Shown in pieces: positions 32,604-46,800 of a DNA stretch of 64,000 bases. Each line of letters opens with the position of its first letter. Within the stretch, counting starts at the first letter, position 1. The stretch spans positions 116,436,325-116,500,324 of the forward strand of contig CM075764.1 of NCBI GenBank assembly GCA_037974665.1. Direction: 5' to 3'. The position numbers and the translations under genes are program-made. The stretch comes from Ehretia macrophylla (Eukaryota > Streptophyta > Magnoliopsida > Boraginales > Ehretiaceae). A model generated the notes under the pieces. That model saw only the letters and a program-made list of their open reading frames with translations. It did no database searches and was not told the origin of the DNA.

Positions 32604-34882
32604 TGTAATACCCGAGCCTGGAATGTGAAAATTCTTTGTTTATTATTTTGAAAATTATATTTCCTTAAATTCTTTGTGAATTAATTGTTACTTTCTCGCC
32701 GTCGCAACGTGCATTGCATTTAAGGAGCGATAGCTAGATAACGATTTCTAGTCCTCAGCAAATAGTGAAACTAGTATTTAGATGACTTAAATTTTATATT
32801 TGAAATGTTGCTAGCTTTAATTGATCTTACCTTAGCTAAAATGGCTTTAAAACGCACAAAATAGGGCCCTTTGACCAAGTCTTAAGTTGTTTGACCTTGG
32901 ACCTTTGACTTGTTGACCATTTAACACTTATAAGCTAAAAAAACTAAGCAAAATAAAAAGAAAAACAGCAGCAAAACAGGAGAGCAGGCCGTGAGCTCCA
33001 TTGAGGAAAAAAAAAACCTTTCAACTTTCAATCGATCAATCTTCGTGAGAGCTCGTGCGGGGTGGTTTTCGAGGCAACCAACATTGTTTTCCTAGCGACT
33101 AGGAGTACCTGAGGTGAGGGAAGCATGTTATTTGCGCATTTATACGTTGTGTATGTTAACTTTGTCAATTTTGAGATTTATCCGTAGATCGTTATTTAAA
33201 GCGATTTGATGCTTCTAGAATGTTCCTTGGCATTTGTAGAACATGTATTTATAGCTTTGTAACATTTTCTGCGGTTAAATATTGTGATTGCAATTTAAAT
33301 TGATCAATGAATAGTAATTTATGAATAGTAAAACTTTGAAACGTTGAAGTTGCGCTGTTATGCTTTCCGTTGATGTAGAAACGTGTTAGGTATGTTTGAA
33401 TGCTAAAATGTGTGGTTTGTTTGGGTTGCGTAGTGGAAAAAATGAGAATTATGCCTTTGGGAAAGTCGGGGTTGTTTAGGTCGACTTTAGCGTTTTCTCG
33501 TTTTGCGTGTTGGCATTGCTTTGGGAAGCCATGGAAGCACTTTTGGTGCGATTATGGCGTTGGTTGGGTGTTTGGTTGATATAGTTGTAGTTCAAACGAG
33601 AAAGGGGAAAATCGGGGCTTTGCGCGAGTTCTAGGGTAAAGTAAGGTTTCAGGGTCTTTAGACGTGCCTTATGGTGACCTAGGAGGGTTGGCGAAGTCGG
33701 TTTCCAGAACCCATGGCTCGTTTGGAAATGGTAGTGTTTTGATAGTTGGGGCCGATTTGTGTTTTTGTGTGTTTTCTTGTCTTTATGCCTATAGAATGCT
33801 TAGAATTACTTGAAATACTTGTTTGAGTTATTTTGGATTGAATTGCTTATCAATTGCTGCTATTGCGTGCGAGAGTAACCTACTTTTTTATTCTCCCACA
33901 TGTGGCTTTATCGCTTGTTTATCGCCTTGTATCGAGTTTTGCATTGGATAGTGTCTCGCGCGTGAGTGATAGGCCTCTCTGGGTCGCCTTGGGTTGCCAG
34001 TGTTGGTTGCTCTAGCTCCGCTGCTATTCCCTTTCTCGGGTTGCCTCCCAGGGAGATTTGGGTCGTAGGTTGATGGATACTTCCGGGGTATTCCAAACTG
34101 GTGTTATAAGGTGGTTTGGGCCGGCGCGTCGTCATCGAATTCGTGTTTGAAAGTTGCTCGTGAAAAGAGTATCGTATCCTTTGAATGAGTGTTTGCAGCT
34201 TTAAATACTTGCCTTGCTTTATTGTTGGCTTTGGTTGTATCTTTATATGATTTGTATGTATTGCTTGGCTAATTGCATTGCATACTCCTCTCATCTCCGT
34301 CCTTGAGACCAATTGCCCTCGCTGAGCAATAATTTTTGCTCATTCCTCTCTATACTATGTTTTTACAGGAGTAGTTGAAGCAGACCCTCTCGAGGTAATA
34401 GAGGAGGAGGAGCAGGTGGAGGTGTTTCCGTGATAGCACTTCTCTGCTTTGCTGGTGGTTGGTTACCAGTTTTTGTGCGAACCTTGCTTGTTATGTATAT
34501 TGCGTGGAGGTCGTTTAATTTTGAGGCTTGTAGCCTTGTATGTATTTTCTAGTTTCAGGCCTCTACGGTCTTATATTGTACAAGTTGGAAGAATGTAATG
34601 TTGTAACTTATACTCAGATGACTAGTGAATAAATGCATGCTAATAGCTAATGGTTTAGTAGCATAAATACCTGTGTAGTATGCATGGCATTTTTGGTTTG
34701 GAAAGTTGGATAATAAGAAATGTATGTTTTTAAACAAAGTTGGCTTGTTTTGATGATTATTATGGCTTTCGCAAGTGTTATATTGATTTTAAGGTTTTCG
34801 GATCGTCCGCGGTACAGAGGAGACTCCGTCCGTGTATCGGGTCCGGGTTTGGCCTTTTGCGGGGTCGGGTCGGGGCGTGACA
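32604..34882 (+). mobile_element. 3' LTR, family B
   Basis: 2,279 bp, aligned throughout with 26210-28491. It ends GGGGCGTGACA before ACGAC. The hairpin (34323-34342) and acidic frame (34368-34433) are kept. Differences from the 5' copy are mostly C/T or G/A by eye. Confidence 0.95.
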
Positions 34883-37800
34883 ACGACAACCTAATCCATC
34901 ACATTTCTATTACCGAATCCCACGGCACCTTGGGCAATACAACTTCACTTCACGTAGAGGCTGAGCCCGCAAATCGAGGGCGTGGGGCTTGTGACCAAGT
35001 ATCCGTCGCTCCGGTACCCATATCTTTTGATTTGTAAGGTGTTACGCGCTGCATAGCATAACGTTGGAAAGCTCTCTGAGAGCTCTACGATAGGGGAACC
35101 TAGCATGCTCGGCTGTGCTTGTTTTTGGAGCCCAAAATTGAACGTTTTCATCAGTTTCGGGACACTTTTTTTCTTTTCAGCATTTTTCGGTCCCGGATCG
35201 CACATCGTGTGCCGCGAAAAGGACGACAACCTAATCTATCACATTTCTATTACCGAATCCCATGGCACCTTGGGCAAGACAACTTCACTTCACGTAAAGG
35301 TTGGGCTTGCAAACCGAGGGCGCGGGGCTTGGGATCAGGTATCCGTCACTCCGATTCCCATAACTTTTGATCCGTAAGGTGTTACACGGCGCACAACATA
35401 CTGTTGGAAAGCTCTCTGAGAGCTCTACGACGGGGGCACCAAGAACGATCGGATGCGCCTGTTTTCAAGTCTCAAAATCGAACATTTTCATCAGTTTCAG
35501 GACACTTTTCTTCTTTGACGCTGTTTTTCCGTCCCGGATCGTACGTCGTGAGCAGTGAAAAGGACGACAACCTAATCCATCACATTTCTATTACCGAATC
35601 CCACGTTACCTTGGGCAAGACAACTTCACTTCACGTAGAGGCTGGGCCCGCAAACTGATGGCGTGGGCTTATGAGCTGGTATCCGTCACTCTGGTGCCTA
35701 TAACTTTTGATCCGTAAGGTGTTACGCGCTGCATAGCATAACGTTGGAAAGCTCTCTGAGAGCTCTACGATAGGGGAACCTAGCATGCTCGGCTGTGCTT
35801 GTTTTTGGAGCCCAAAATTGAACGTTTTCATCAGTTTCGGGACACTTTTTTTCTTTTCAGCATTTTTCGGTCCCGGATCGTACGTCGTGAGCTGCGAAAA
35901 GGACGACAACCTAATCCATCACATTTCTATTACCGAATCCCATGGCACCTTGGGCAAGAAAACTTCACTTCACGTAGAGGCTGGGCCCGCAAATCGAGGG
36001 CATGGGGCTTATGACCAGGTATCCGTCGCTCCGATGCCCATAACTTTTGATCTGTGAGGAGTTACACAACACACAACATACTGTTGGAAAGCTCTCCGAG
36101 AGCTCTACGACGAAGGCAACAAGCTTGGTCGGCTGTGCATGTTTTCGGAGCCCAAAATCGAACCTTTTCAATAGTTTCGGCACACTTTTCTTCTTTTCCG
36201 TTGTTTTTCCGTCCCGGATCGTACGTCGTGAGCCGCGAAAAGGACGATAACCTAATCCATCACATTCTATTACCAAATCCCATTGCACCTTAGGCAAGAC
36301 AACAGCACTTTACGTAGAGGCTGGGTTCGCAAATCGAGGGCGTGGGTCTTGTGACCAGGTATCCGTCGCTCTGGTGCCCATAACTTTTGATCCGTAAAGA
36401 GTTACGCGGCGCACATCATACATTTGGAAAGCTCTCGGAGAGCTCTACAATGGGGGCAGCAAGCTTGCTTGGCTACGCCTGTTTTCGAAGCCCAAAATAA
36501 AACATTTTCATCAGTTTTGAGACACTTTTTTTCTTTTTTGCTATTTTTCTGTCTCGAATCATACGTCGTGAGCTGCTAAACGGACGACAACCTAATCCAT
36601 CACATTTCTATTATCGAATCTAACGGTACCTTGGGCAAGACAACTTCACTTCACGTAGAGGCTGGGCTTACAAATCGAGGGCGTGGGGCTTTTGACCAAT
36701 TATCCGTCGCTCCGGTGCCCATAACTTTTGATCCATAAGGTGTTACGCTGCGCATAGCATACCGTTGGAAAGCTCTCTGAGAGTTCTACGATAGGGGTAG
36801 CAATACTACTCGACTTTGCCTATTTTTAGAGCCCAAAATTGAACGTTTTCATCAGTTTTGGTGTAATTTTCTTCTTTTGCGCTATTTTTCTGTCTCGGAT
36901 CGTATGTTGTGAGCCGTGAAAAGGACGACAACCTAATCCATCATATTTCTATTACTGAATCCCACGGCCCCTTGTGCAAGACAACGTCACTTCACGTAGG
37001 GGCTGGGCCCGCAAATAGAGGGCGTGTGACTTGTGACCAGGTATCCGTTGCTCCGGTGCCCATAACTTTCGATCCGTCGCTTCGGCTGCGCCAGTTTTCA
37101 AGGCCCAAAATCGAACATTTTCCTCAGTTTTGAGACACTTTTCTTCTTTTACGCTATTTTTCTACATCGTGAGTCGCAAAAAGGACGACAACCTAAACCA
37201 TCACATTTCTATTACCAAATCCCACGGTAACTTGGGCAAGAGAACTTTAATTCATGTAGAGGCTGGGCCCGCAAATCGAAGTCGTGGGGCTTGTGACCAG
37301 GTATCCGTCGCTCTAGTGCCCATAACTTTTGATCCTTAAGGTGTTATGCACCATACAACATACCGTTGGAAAACTCTCTGAGAGCTCTACGACGGGGAAA
37401 CCTATCATGCTCGGCTGCGCTTATTTTTAGAGCCCAAAATCAAACATTTTCATCCGTTTCGGGATGCTTTTCTTCTTTTCTGCTGTTTTTCTGTCACGGA
37501 TCGTACGTCGTGAGCCGCGAAAAGGACGACAACCTAATCCATCACATTTCTATTACCAAATCCCACGGCACCTTGGGCAAGGCAACTTTACTTCACTTAG
37601 AGGTTGGGCCCGCAAATCGAGGGCGTGGGGCTTGTGACAAGGTATCCGTCGCTTCGGTGCCCATAACTTTTGATTCGTAAGGAGTTACGCGGCGCAAAGC
37701 ATACCGTTCGAAAGCTCTCTGAGAGTTCTACCACATAGGCAACAAGCCTAGTCTACTGTACCTATTTTCGGAGCCCAAAATCGAACGTTTTCATCAGTTT

Positions 37801-38037
37801 CGGGACACTTTTCTTCTTTTTCACTATTTTTTCATCACGGATCGTACGTCGTGAGCCGTGAAAAGGACGACAACCTAATCCATGACATTTCTGTTACCGA
37901 TTCCCACAACACCTTAGTCAAAACAAATTCACTTCACGTAGAGGCTGGGCTCACAAATCGAGGGCGTGGGGCTTTTGACCAGGTATCTGTCGCTCCGGTG
38001 CCCATAACTTGTGATTCATAAGGAGTTACGCGGTGCA
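34883..38037 (+). repeat. Satellite array IV, forward
   Basis: About 9.3 forward monomers continuing the phase broken by family B. Two stretches of about 160 bp, 35041-35199 and 35721-35879, are identical and 680 bp (two monomers) apart. A monomer near 37077 lacks about 100 bp (GATCCGTCGCTTCGG). Another lacks about 12 bp at 37162, where CCCGGATCGT should be. The array ends at an inversion point where forward GTTACGCGGTGCAC meets reverse GACGTACGATCC. Confidence 0.95.
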
Positions 38038-38875
38038 CGACGTACGATCCGGGATGGAAAAACAGCGTAAAAGAAGAAAAGTGTCCCGAAACTAATGAAA
38101 ACGTTCGATTTTGGGCTTTGAAAATAGGCGCAGCCGAGCAGACTTGGTGCCCTCATCGTAGAGCTCTCGGAGAGCTTTCCAACAGTATGTTGTGCGCCAT
38201 GTAACTCCTTACAAATCAAAAGTTATGGGCACCGGAGCGATGGATACCTGGTCACATGCCCCACGCCCTCGATTTGTGGGCCCAGCCTGTGCGTGAAAAG
38301 AAGTTGTCTTGCCCAAGGTGCCGTGGGATTCGGTAATAGAAATGTGATGGATTAGGTTGTCGTCCTTTTCGCGGCTCTTGACGTACGATCCGGAACGAAA
38401 AAACAGCGCAAAAGAAGTAAAGTATCCCGAAACTGATAAAAATGTTCGATTTTGGGCTCCGAAAATAGGTAGGGCCGAGTAGGATTTCTGTCCCCATCGT
38501 AAAGCTCTCGAAGAGCTTTCCAACGTTATGCTGTGCGCCGCGTAACTCCTTACGGATCAAAAGTTATGGGCACCGGAACGACGGATACCTGGTCACAAGT
38601 CCCACGCCCTTGGTTTGCCGGCCCAACCTCTACATGAAGTGAAGTTGTCTTGTCAAAGGTGCCATGGGATTCGATAATAGAAATGTGATGGATTAGGTTG
38701 TCATCTTTTTTGCGGCTCACGACTACGATCCGAGACGAAAAAACAGCGCAAAAGAAGAAAAGTGCCCCAAAATTGATGAAAACGTTCGATTTTGGGCTCT
38801 GAAAATAGGCGCAGCCAAGCAGGCTTGCTACCCCCATCGTAGAGCTCTCGGAGAGCTTTTCAATAGTATGTTGTG
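38038..38875 (-). repeat. Satellite, inverted orientation (left piece)
   Basis: About 2.5 monomers on the minus strand (landmarks read as complements: GACGTACGATCC, TTTTGGGCT, GAGCTCTCGGAGAGCTT). The last five bases TTGTG are the left target duplication of the next LTR. Confidence 0.95.
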
Positions 38876-41800
38876 TGTGAGGCCCGACCCCGAGTAACGT
38901 GTCTTACTTCGATTTGCGTGCCTTAGACCTAGAATTATTTGACCGACCTTAGATTACGTGCCCTGTCTTGATTTTTGTGCATGCCTCGGCATATGTGCCT
39001 TGACCTAGAATGGTGAGCCCTAATCCCCGACTGACGTGAAATACCTAGATATACGTTCCCTGATCTCAATATACATGCGTTACCTCGTTTCGTGTGTCCT
39101 AACCTTGAACTGCGTACCGTAACCTAGATATAGAGTCGTGCCTTGGTTTGCATGCATTGCATTGAACTACATACCTTACATTGGTTTGCATGCATTCACC
39201 TAGGATTGTGTGCATCTGCATTAGAATCCCTGCACTTATCTTGAAGTATGTGCCTTAGTCTTGAAGTACGTGCTGTACCTCGTAGTTCGTGCCCTAGAAC
39301 CTAGGAAAACGTGCCTACACGCTAATCAAGAAAGCATCCTACACGAAGCACTAGACTATAGAATAATCCTACAAACTCTACTAACTATATTATAATCCTA
39401 AGTCAATGCACTAAAAGACGAAACGTTAAACACTAGACATTCTTTATTACTTATTCTTTATTCTTTTGCAAAATCCATGCACCTCAAAATTTCACACTTA
39501 TTATAACTTATAATACCACAATTTAAGTCTAAAATTTCAGATTTCTATGCACCTTGGTCGGCCAAACCAAGGCCTTGTAGCATGCTTTGCAATTTCAAAA
39601 TCAAACCTAGACAAGCTATGACACCAACACAAAATAATGCATAAAAAACTCCTAAATATCCTACCCAAAGCCACCTTCTCGGCCTTTGCAATGCCATGCC
39701 AAAAAAAAATTCAAACATGCTTAATAGATGACACAAATCCACAATTTTAGTAGCTCAAGGCTGACCACATACACAAACACATCATTTCTTTCTCTAAAAC
39801 TCTCATTCTCTTATTTCCTCTCTCTCTCTTGGCCAAGGCTGCATCCTCAAGCTTCATGGCTCAAGCTCATCTTCTAAGGTTCTCCTAGGCACTCAAGGAC
39901 TCTAAGAAACTCGTCCATGGCAGCCCAAGCAAGCAAGAAGCAAGAAAAATTGCATGTAAGCTCAAAAACAAGGATTTTGTGCACATTTGCTAAGTCTTCA
40001 AAGAAGTGAGGGCTAAAACTCCTTTAAAATCTTTCAAAAACCACATGAATGCCTTCATATGTCTATATTTACCTCTGTACTTGTTGTATATGTGTGTGCA
40101 TGAGCTTATATAACCATGCATGGCAAGATATTTGGCTAGAACTTGAAGATAGATAAAATCGCGTAGCTAGCGGATTTTTGACTTGGTAGAGCGAGGTGCA
40201 TTTGGCCTGGTAAATGATGTTGAAAATGCGTCAAAATTGGTAGGTGACTAGTTTTGCCAGTTCTGAGCATTTTTTCGTAGAAATAGGTCAATGCCAATTT
40301 TGACTCTAAGGTGTCCAAGATGGCAAAACATCGAAAGGTGTCTAAATCTGGAACATCTGGGAAAATGGTGCAGGTTTTTGGGAGTTCGCTGTCCTTGTAG
40401 AATGAAACAGTTTTGAACTAGTAAATGATATTTAAAATGTATGAAATTTGTTAGATTGCTAGATTTTTCAGTTCTGGACATTTTTGTCAAAAATAGACTA
40501 AAGCTAAATCTGACCCTAAGACTCTCAAAAATGGCAAGTATTGAAATATGTACGAATCTGGACAGTTTTGCGTAGTCTCATGGTTTTAGCTATAACTCTT
40601 GAATCCGAACTCCAAATGATACAAGGTTTGTTCCTAGATTTAAATCACTCATTAAGCTTTAATTTGAAATTTTTTTCACTGAAATTGAAGATTGTTTTCT
40701 TGTCTAATCGAATGTGGGAAAACAGACCATTGCAGTGAGATTTTGTTTAGTGGTATGCTTTGAAACATGTTGTAACTTCTCTTGTGGTGTTGAATGCTTG
40801 GAATTGTGGCACTTAGATGTTGTGTGGACTGTTGTGGCTGGTTGAGGTTGCTTAATTTGATTGATGTATGACTTGGGATCACTAATCGATGAATGGTTTG
40901 CTTAACCGCATGTGTAAGCACGGAATTAAGACCCTATTGCTTACGAAACTTGTTAAGTAATGATCCTATGGCTAAATGCATTCAATTGTGTGGTTAGTAG
41001 GCTACCTAATAAATGTTAAGTATGCTTGAAATGGTTTAAGTGTTACTTGTGGTTCTTAGCAAACAAAACCAACCCCGAGCACGGCCTTGTAAACCCTAAT
41101 GGCCCCGTAGACTCCCAAGTCATAGACCACTGTTGTGTGAATTATAAATTGATGTTGAGGAATGTTAATGGCCTGCCGGAATTGTTTTTATAACTCTAAA
41201 TATGATTCCCGATGATTACATGCTGATAAGTAAACTCTTCTTGCACCCGATCTCATGTAGACGTCGTTGCATGCTTGTATAATCTTAATACTTGATACGT
41301 GAACCCCGAAATGAGTTATATGACTTGATTTACATGTGTTACATGGCTTCCCGTTTAATGTTCATATAACTCTATGTGTTTTACAAAGTGAAAATTCATG
41401 TTAAGCATGCCTCGTTCGTTTACTTGTCAATATGTGATCTTATAATTGCTCGGAGGCAACCTATTTTGTTGTCCTCCTATTGTGAATTGTTAAAATACAT
41501 TTTATGGCTTATTTGAACATGATTACTTGGCTACCTGTGGAAGTTTAATTACTTTCAAATTGATATATGAAATAATTACATGTTCTTACAATGCCTTATG
41601 TGCCAATATGTCAAAATGTGATCATATACTTGCTCGGAGGCAACCTACTTTGTTGACCTCCCAATGTGAAATGTTAAATGGCATACATGTGCATTGCATA
41701 CAAGGTTGCAACATTTTATTCTGGCATGGTAGCGTTTGACGCACACCGGGCGGCATCGGGCTTACTGGTGCAATCGTGACTACCATGGTACAATTTCCTC

Positions 41801-42869
41801 TCTCGCTTGGGGGCTAGACTTCCTCGGAGAGTTGGGTCGTAGGATTTCGCGGTACATCCGGAGTACACCCATTTGGCGTGATGAGTGGATGATTTGAAGT
41901 CGGCCACAACAACTGTTATTGGAAATGAATTGAAAGCAAAAGCTCACCATATCCTTTTCATTATGTGATTAAGTACTCTCGCTTAGTTCCTAGAGGACCT
42001 CGGGGAGGAAAGATGAGTAATTGTGTTCGTTTATATTTTTATTATGTTATAAACTACTTGTGTTATATGTCATACTTTCAAAAAGGATTTTTCATAGTTT
42101 AACTGGAAAAAGAGTTTTCAAAACTTATTTCTCGTTCCCCCTCGCTGAGTTCATAAGAACTAATTTTTTTTTATCATCACAGGTGAAGAAGATCAGGAAC
42201 ATGTACCCGAGGAGAATGTGCTTGTTGATGAATCCTTGAAGTGATTACGTGCTTTATGTGCCTTGCTTGACAGTGGCTGTTTTGTGAACGTTGTGTTTGC
42301 TTTGAAGAATATTTATTTTGTTGATGTAAATGACCCCGTTGTAATTTGGGTCTAATTTTGGGATTGTACTATCTATAACCGGACGAACTCTTTATTTGGT
42401 TTTTTTTTTATTATCTCGTATAGTAGCTATCGTGGGTATTTAAACCACTAGATAATTAATCCACTAAGTTAACTCTATCTAATTTCACTTAGGTACTCAC
42501 CCGTACCCTAAAGGATAATAGGTACTTGCATAATAGTAAATTGACAAATAAATGGAACATAGTTATCAAGCTAGGCTTATTAACCAAATGAGACTTTCAA
42601 GATAAATTAGTAGGCATATCGGTTGATGACAAAATAGGAATCTAAGTGGGAATCGAATCAAGGATTGGAAGTTTTGAGGCATTTTAGAAAATAGGTCAAA
42701 CCAAAGGTTTTAAATATAGCCGTCATGCTGCCGAATTTCCAAAAAATATTTTGGAGTTTTAAATCAAAATTAAGTATTAATCATAAGAAATGACCAAGTC
42801 GTACAAATAGCGTAAAAGAATTAGGTCATTCCCTAGTCTAGCCTCCATAGGTCAGGTTGAGACGTGACA
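38876..42869 (+). mobile_element. Solo LTR, 3,994 bp, long subfamily of family A
   Basis: It starts TGTGAGGCCCGACCCCG and ends GAGACGTGACA. Flanks are TTGTG (38871-38875) and CTGTG (42870-42874). CTGTG is the uninterrupted monomer sequence, so this is a 5-bp duplication with one C-to-T change. There is no primer site or coding interior. The 5' end is richer in CGTGC words than the 20630 copy and it is about 420 bp longer. It keeps donor-like GT (42017), a weakened hairpin (42146-42163), acceptor-like ACAG and the acidic frame (42182-42244, GEEDQEHVPE with a diverged second half). Confidence 0.92.
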
Positions 42870-43839
42870 CTGTGCGCCGCGTAACTCCTTACGGATCAAA
42901 AGTTATGGGTACCGGAGCGACGGATACCTCGTCACAAGCCCCACACCCTCGGTTTGCGGTCCCAGTCTCTATGTGAAGTGAAGTTGTCTTGCCCAAGGTG
43001 CCGTGGGTTTCGGTAATAGAAACGTGATGGATTAGGTTTTCGTCCTTTTTGCGGCTCACGACGTACGATCCGGGACAGAAAAATAGCGCAAAAGTAGAAA
43101 AGTGTCCCAAAACTTATGAAAATGTTCGATTTTGGGCTGTGAAAACAGACACAGCCGAGCATGCTAGGTGCCCCCATCGTAGAGCTCTCAGAGAGCTTTC
43201 CAACGGTATGCTGTGTGCCACGTAACTCCTTATGGATCAAAAGTTATGGGCACCGGAGCGACGGATACCTGGTCACAAGCCCCACGCCCTCTGTTTGCAG
43301 GCCCAGCCTCTACGTGAAGTGAAGTCATCTTGCACAAGGTGCCATGGGATTTGGTGATAGAAATGCGATGGATTAGGTTGTCATCCTTTTCGCCGCTCAC
43401 GACGTACGATCCGGGATGAAAAAACAGCGAAAAATAAGAAAAGTGTCCCGAAACTGATGAAAACATTCGATTTTAGGCTCCGAAAACAGGCGCAGCCGAG
43501 TAGGCTTGCTTCCCTCGTCGTAGAGCTCTCGGAGAGATTTCTAATGGTATGTTGTGCACCGCTTAACTCCTAACAGATCAAAAGTTATGGGCATCGGAGC
43601 AACGGATACCTGGTCACAAGCCCCACACCCTCGGTTTGCAGGCCCAGTCTCTGCGTGAAGTGAAGTTGTCTTGCCCAAGTTGCCGTGGGATTCGATAAAT
43701 GAAATGTGATGGATTAGGTTGTCGTCCTTTTCGCGGCTTATGACGTACGATCCGAGATGAAAAAACAGCGTAAAAGAATAAAAGTATCCCGAAACTGATG
43801 AAAACGTTCGATTTTGGACTTCGAAAACAGGCGCAGCCA
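42870..43839 (-). repeat. Satellite, inverted orientation (right piece)
   Basis: About 2.8 minus-strand monomers that continue the inverted piece left of the solo LTR. At 43839/43840 reverse GGCGCAGCCAA meets forward CCAGGTATACG, the second inversion point. The inverted block including the LTR is 5.8 kb. Confidence 0.95.
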
Positions 43840-46800
43840 ACCAGGTATACGTCGCTCCGGTGCCCATAACTTTTGATCCGTAAGGAGTTACGCGGTGCAC
43901 AACATACCTTTGGAAAGCTCTCTTAGAGCTCTACAACGAGGGAACCTAGCATGCTCGGCTGCACCTGTTTTTGGAGCCCAAAATCGAACATTTTCATAAG
44001 TTTTGGGACACTTTTCTTCTTTTGCGCTATTTTTTCGTCTCGGATCGTACGTCGTGAGCTGCGCAAAGGACAACAACCTAACTTATCACATTTTTATTAT
44101 CGAATCCCACGACACCTTGGGCAAAACAACTTCACTTCACGTAGAGGCTGGGCCCGCAAACAAAGGGCGTGGGGCTTGTGACCAGGTATCTGTCGCTCTG
44201 ATTCCCTTAACTTTTGATCCGTAAGGAGTTACGCAGCGCACAGCATACCGTTGGAAAGCTCTCTAAGAGCTCTACAACGGAGGCAACAAGCCTGGTCGGC
44301 TGTGCTTGTTTTCTGAGTCTAAAATTGAACGTTTTCATTAGTTTCGAGACACTTTTATTCTTTTCCTCTGTTTCTCTGTCCCGGATCGTACGTCGTGAGC
44401 CGCAAAAAAGGACAACAACCTAATTAATCACATTTCTATTACCGAATCCCACTACACCTTGGGCAAGACAACTTCACTTCATGCACAGGCTGGGCCTGCA
44501 AACCGAGGGCGTGGGGCTCGTGACAAAGTATCTGTCGCTCCGGTGCCCATAACTTTTGATCCGTAAGGAGTTACGCGGCGCACAGCATACCGTTGGAAAG
44601 CTCTCTGACAGCTCTGCAATGGGCGCAGCAAGCTTGCTCGGCTGCGCCTATTTTCAGAGCCCAAAATCGAACATTTTCATTAGTTTCGGGACACTTTTCT
44701 ATTTTTTGCTGTTTTTCCGTCCCGGATCGTACTTCGTGAGCCGCGAAAAGGACGACAACCTAATCCATCACATTTCTATTACTGAATCCCACGGCACCTT
44801 GGGCAAGACAACTTCACTTCACGTAGAGGCTGGGCCCATAAACCAAGGGCATGGGGCTTGTGACCAGGTATCCGTCGCTTCGGTGCTCATAACTTTTGAT
44901 ACATAAGGAGTTACGTGGTGCACAGCGTACCGTTGAAAAGCTCTCTGAGAGCTCTACGACAGAGGCAACAAACCTAGTTGGCTGTGCCTGTTTCAGAGCC
45001 CAAAATTGAACGTTTTCATCAGTTTTGGGACACTTTTCTTCTTTTCTGCTGTTTTTCCGTCCCGGATCGTACGTCGTGAGCCGCGAAAAGGTCGACAACC
45101 TAATTCATCACATTTCTATTACCGAATCCCATGGCACCTTGTACAAGACAACTTCACTTTACGTAGAGGCTGGGCCCGCAAATCGAGGGCGTGGGGCTTG
45201 TGACTAGGTATCCGTCGCTCTGGTACCCATAACTTTTGATCCGTATGGAGTTACGCGGTGCACAGCATACCGTTGGAAAGCTCTCCGAGAGCTCTACGAC
45301 GGGGGCAGCAAGCCTGCTTGGCTGCGCCTATTTTCGGAGCATAAAGTTGAACGTTTTCATCAGTTTTGGGACACTTTTCTTATTTTCTAATGTTTTTCCG
45401 TCCCGGATCGTACGTCGTGAGCCGCGAAAAGGACGACAACCTAATTCATTACATTTCTATTACCGAATCCCACTGCACCTTGGGCATGACAACTTCACTT
45501 CACGTAGAGGCTGGGCCCGTAAACCGAGGGCTTGGGGCTTGTGACTAGGTATCCGTCGCTCCGGTGCCCATAACTTTTGATCTTAAGCATACCGTTGGAA
45601 AGCTCTCTGAGAGTTCTACAACGGGGGCACCTAGCATGCTCTGCTCCGTCTGTTTTTGGAGCCCAAAATTGAACATTTTCATAAGTTTTGAGACACTTTT
45701 CTTCTTTTCCGCTATTTTTTCGTCCCGGATCGTAGATCGTAGATCGTGAGCCGCGAAAAGGGCAACAACCAAATCCATCACATTTCTATTACCGAATCCC
45801 ACGGCACCTTGGGCAAGACAACTTCACTTCAGGTAGAGGCTGGGCCCACAAATCGAGGGCGTGAGGCTTGTGACCAAGTATCCATCGCTCCGGTGCCCAT
45901 AACTTTTGATCTGTAAGGTGTTACGCGGCGCACATCATACCATTGGAAACTCTCCGAGAGCTCTACGATATGGACACCAAGCCTGCTCAGCTGCGCCTGT
46001 TTTCAAGTCCCAAAATCGAACATTTTTATCAGTTTTTGGACATTATTCTTCATTTACGTTGTTTTTCCGTCCCGGATCGTACGTCCTGAGCCGCGAAAAA
46101 GATAACTACCAAATCCATCACATTTCTATTACCGAATCCCACGTAACCTTGGGCAAGACAACTTCACTTCACATACAGGCTGGGCCCGTAAATCGAGGTC
46201 GTGGGGCTTGTGACCAGGTATACGCCGCTCCGATGCCCATAACTTTTGATCCGTAAGGTGTTACGCGGTGCACAACATACCGTTGGAAAGCACTCTGAGA
46301 CCTCTACGACGGGGGAACCTAGCATGCTCGACTGCGGCTATTGTCGTAGCCCAAAATTGAACATTTTCATAAGTTTTGAGACACTTTTCTTCTTTTGCAC
46401 TATTTTTCTGTCCCGGATCGTACGTCGTGAGCCGTGAAAAGGACGAAAACCTAATCCATCATATTTCTATTACCAAATCCCACGACACCTTGGTCAAAAC
46501 AACTTCACTTCACATAGAGGCTGAGCCCGCAAACAAAGAGTGTGGGGCTTGTGACTAGGCATTTGTTGCTCCGATGCCCTTAACTTTTGTTCCGTAAGGA
46601 GTTATGCAGCGCACAACATACCGTTGGAAAGCTCTCTGAGAGCTCTACGACGGAGGCAACAAGCCTAGTCGGCTGCGCCTGCTTTCGGAGCCTAATATCG
46701 AACGTTTTCATCACTTTCGTGACACTTTTCTTCTTTTTTGCTGTTTTTCCGTCCCGGATTGTACGTCGTGAGCCGCGAAAAGGACGACAACCTAATCCAT

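Larger units (their letters stand above)
26210..34882 (+). mobile_element. Complete family-B chromovirus retrotransposon with integrase deletion
   Basis: Two LTRs (2,282 and 2,279 bp), exact primer site, gag, protease, RT, RNase H, integrase remnant, chromodomain and purine tract lie between ACGAC duplications (26205-26209 and 34883-34887). The satellite continues in phase across it. LTRs differ by roughly 2-3% in the parts compared by eye, so it is younger than the first element. The coding frame is one frame from 28804 to 32592 with stops at 28990, 29593, 31327 and 32095. Distances between shared motifs (RNase H YSDAS to the GPF/GPY box: 1,545 bp in A, 729 in B) show an in-frame loss of about 816 bp in integrase. 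It cannot move by itself. Confidence 0.96.
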
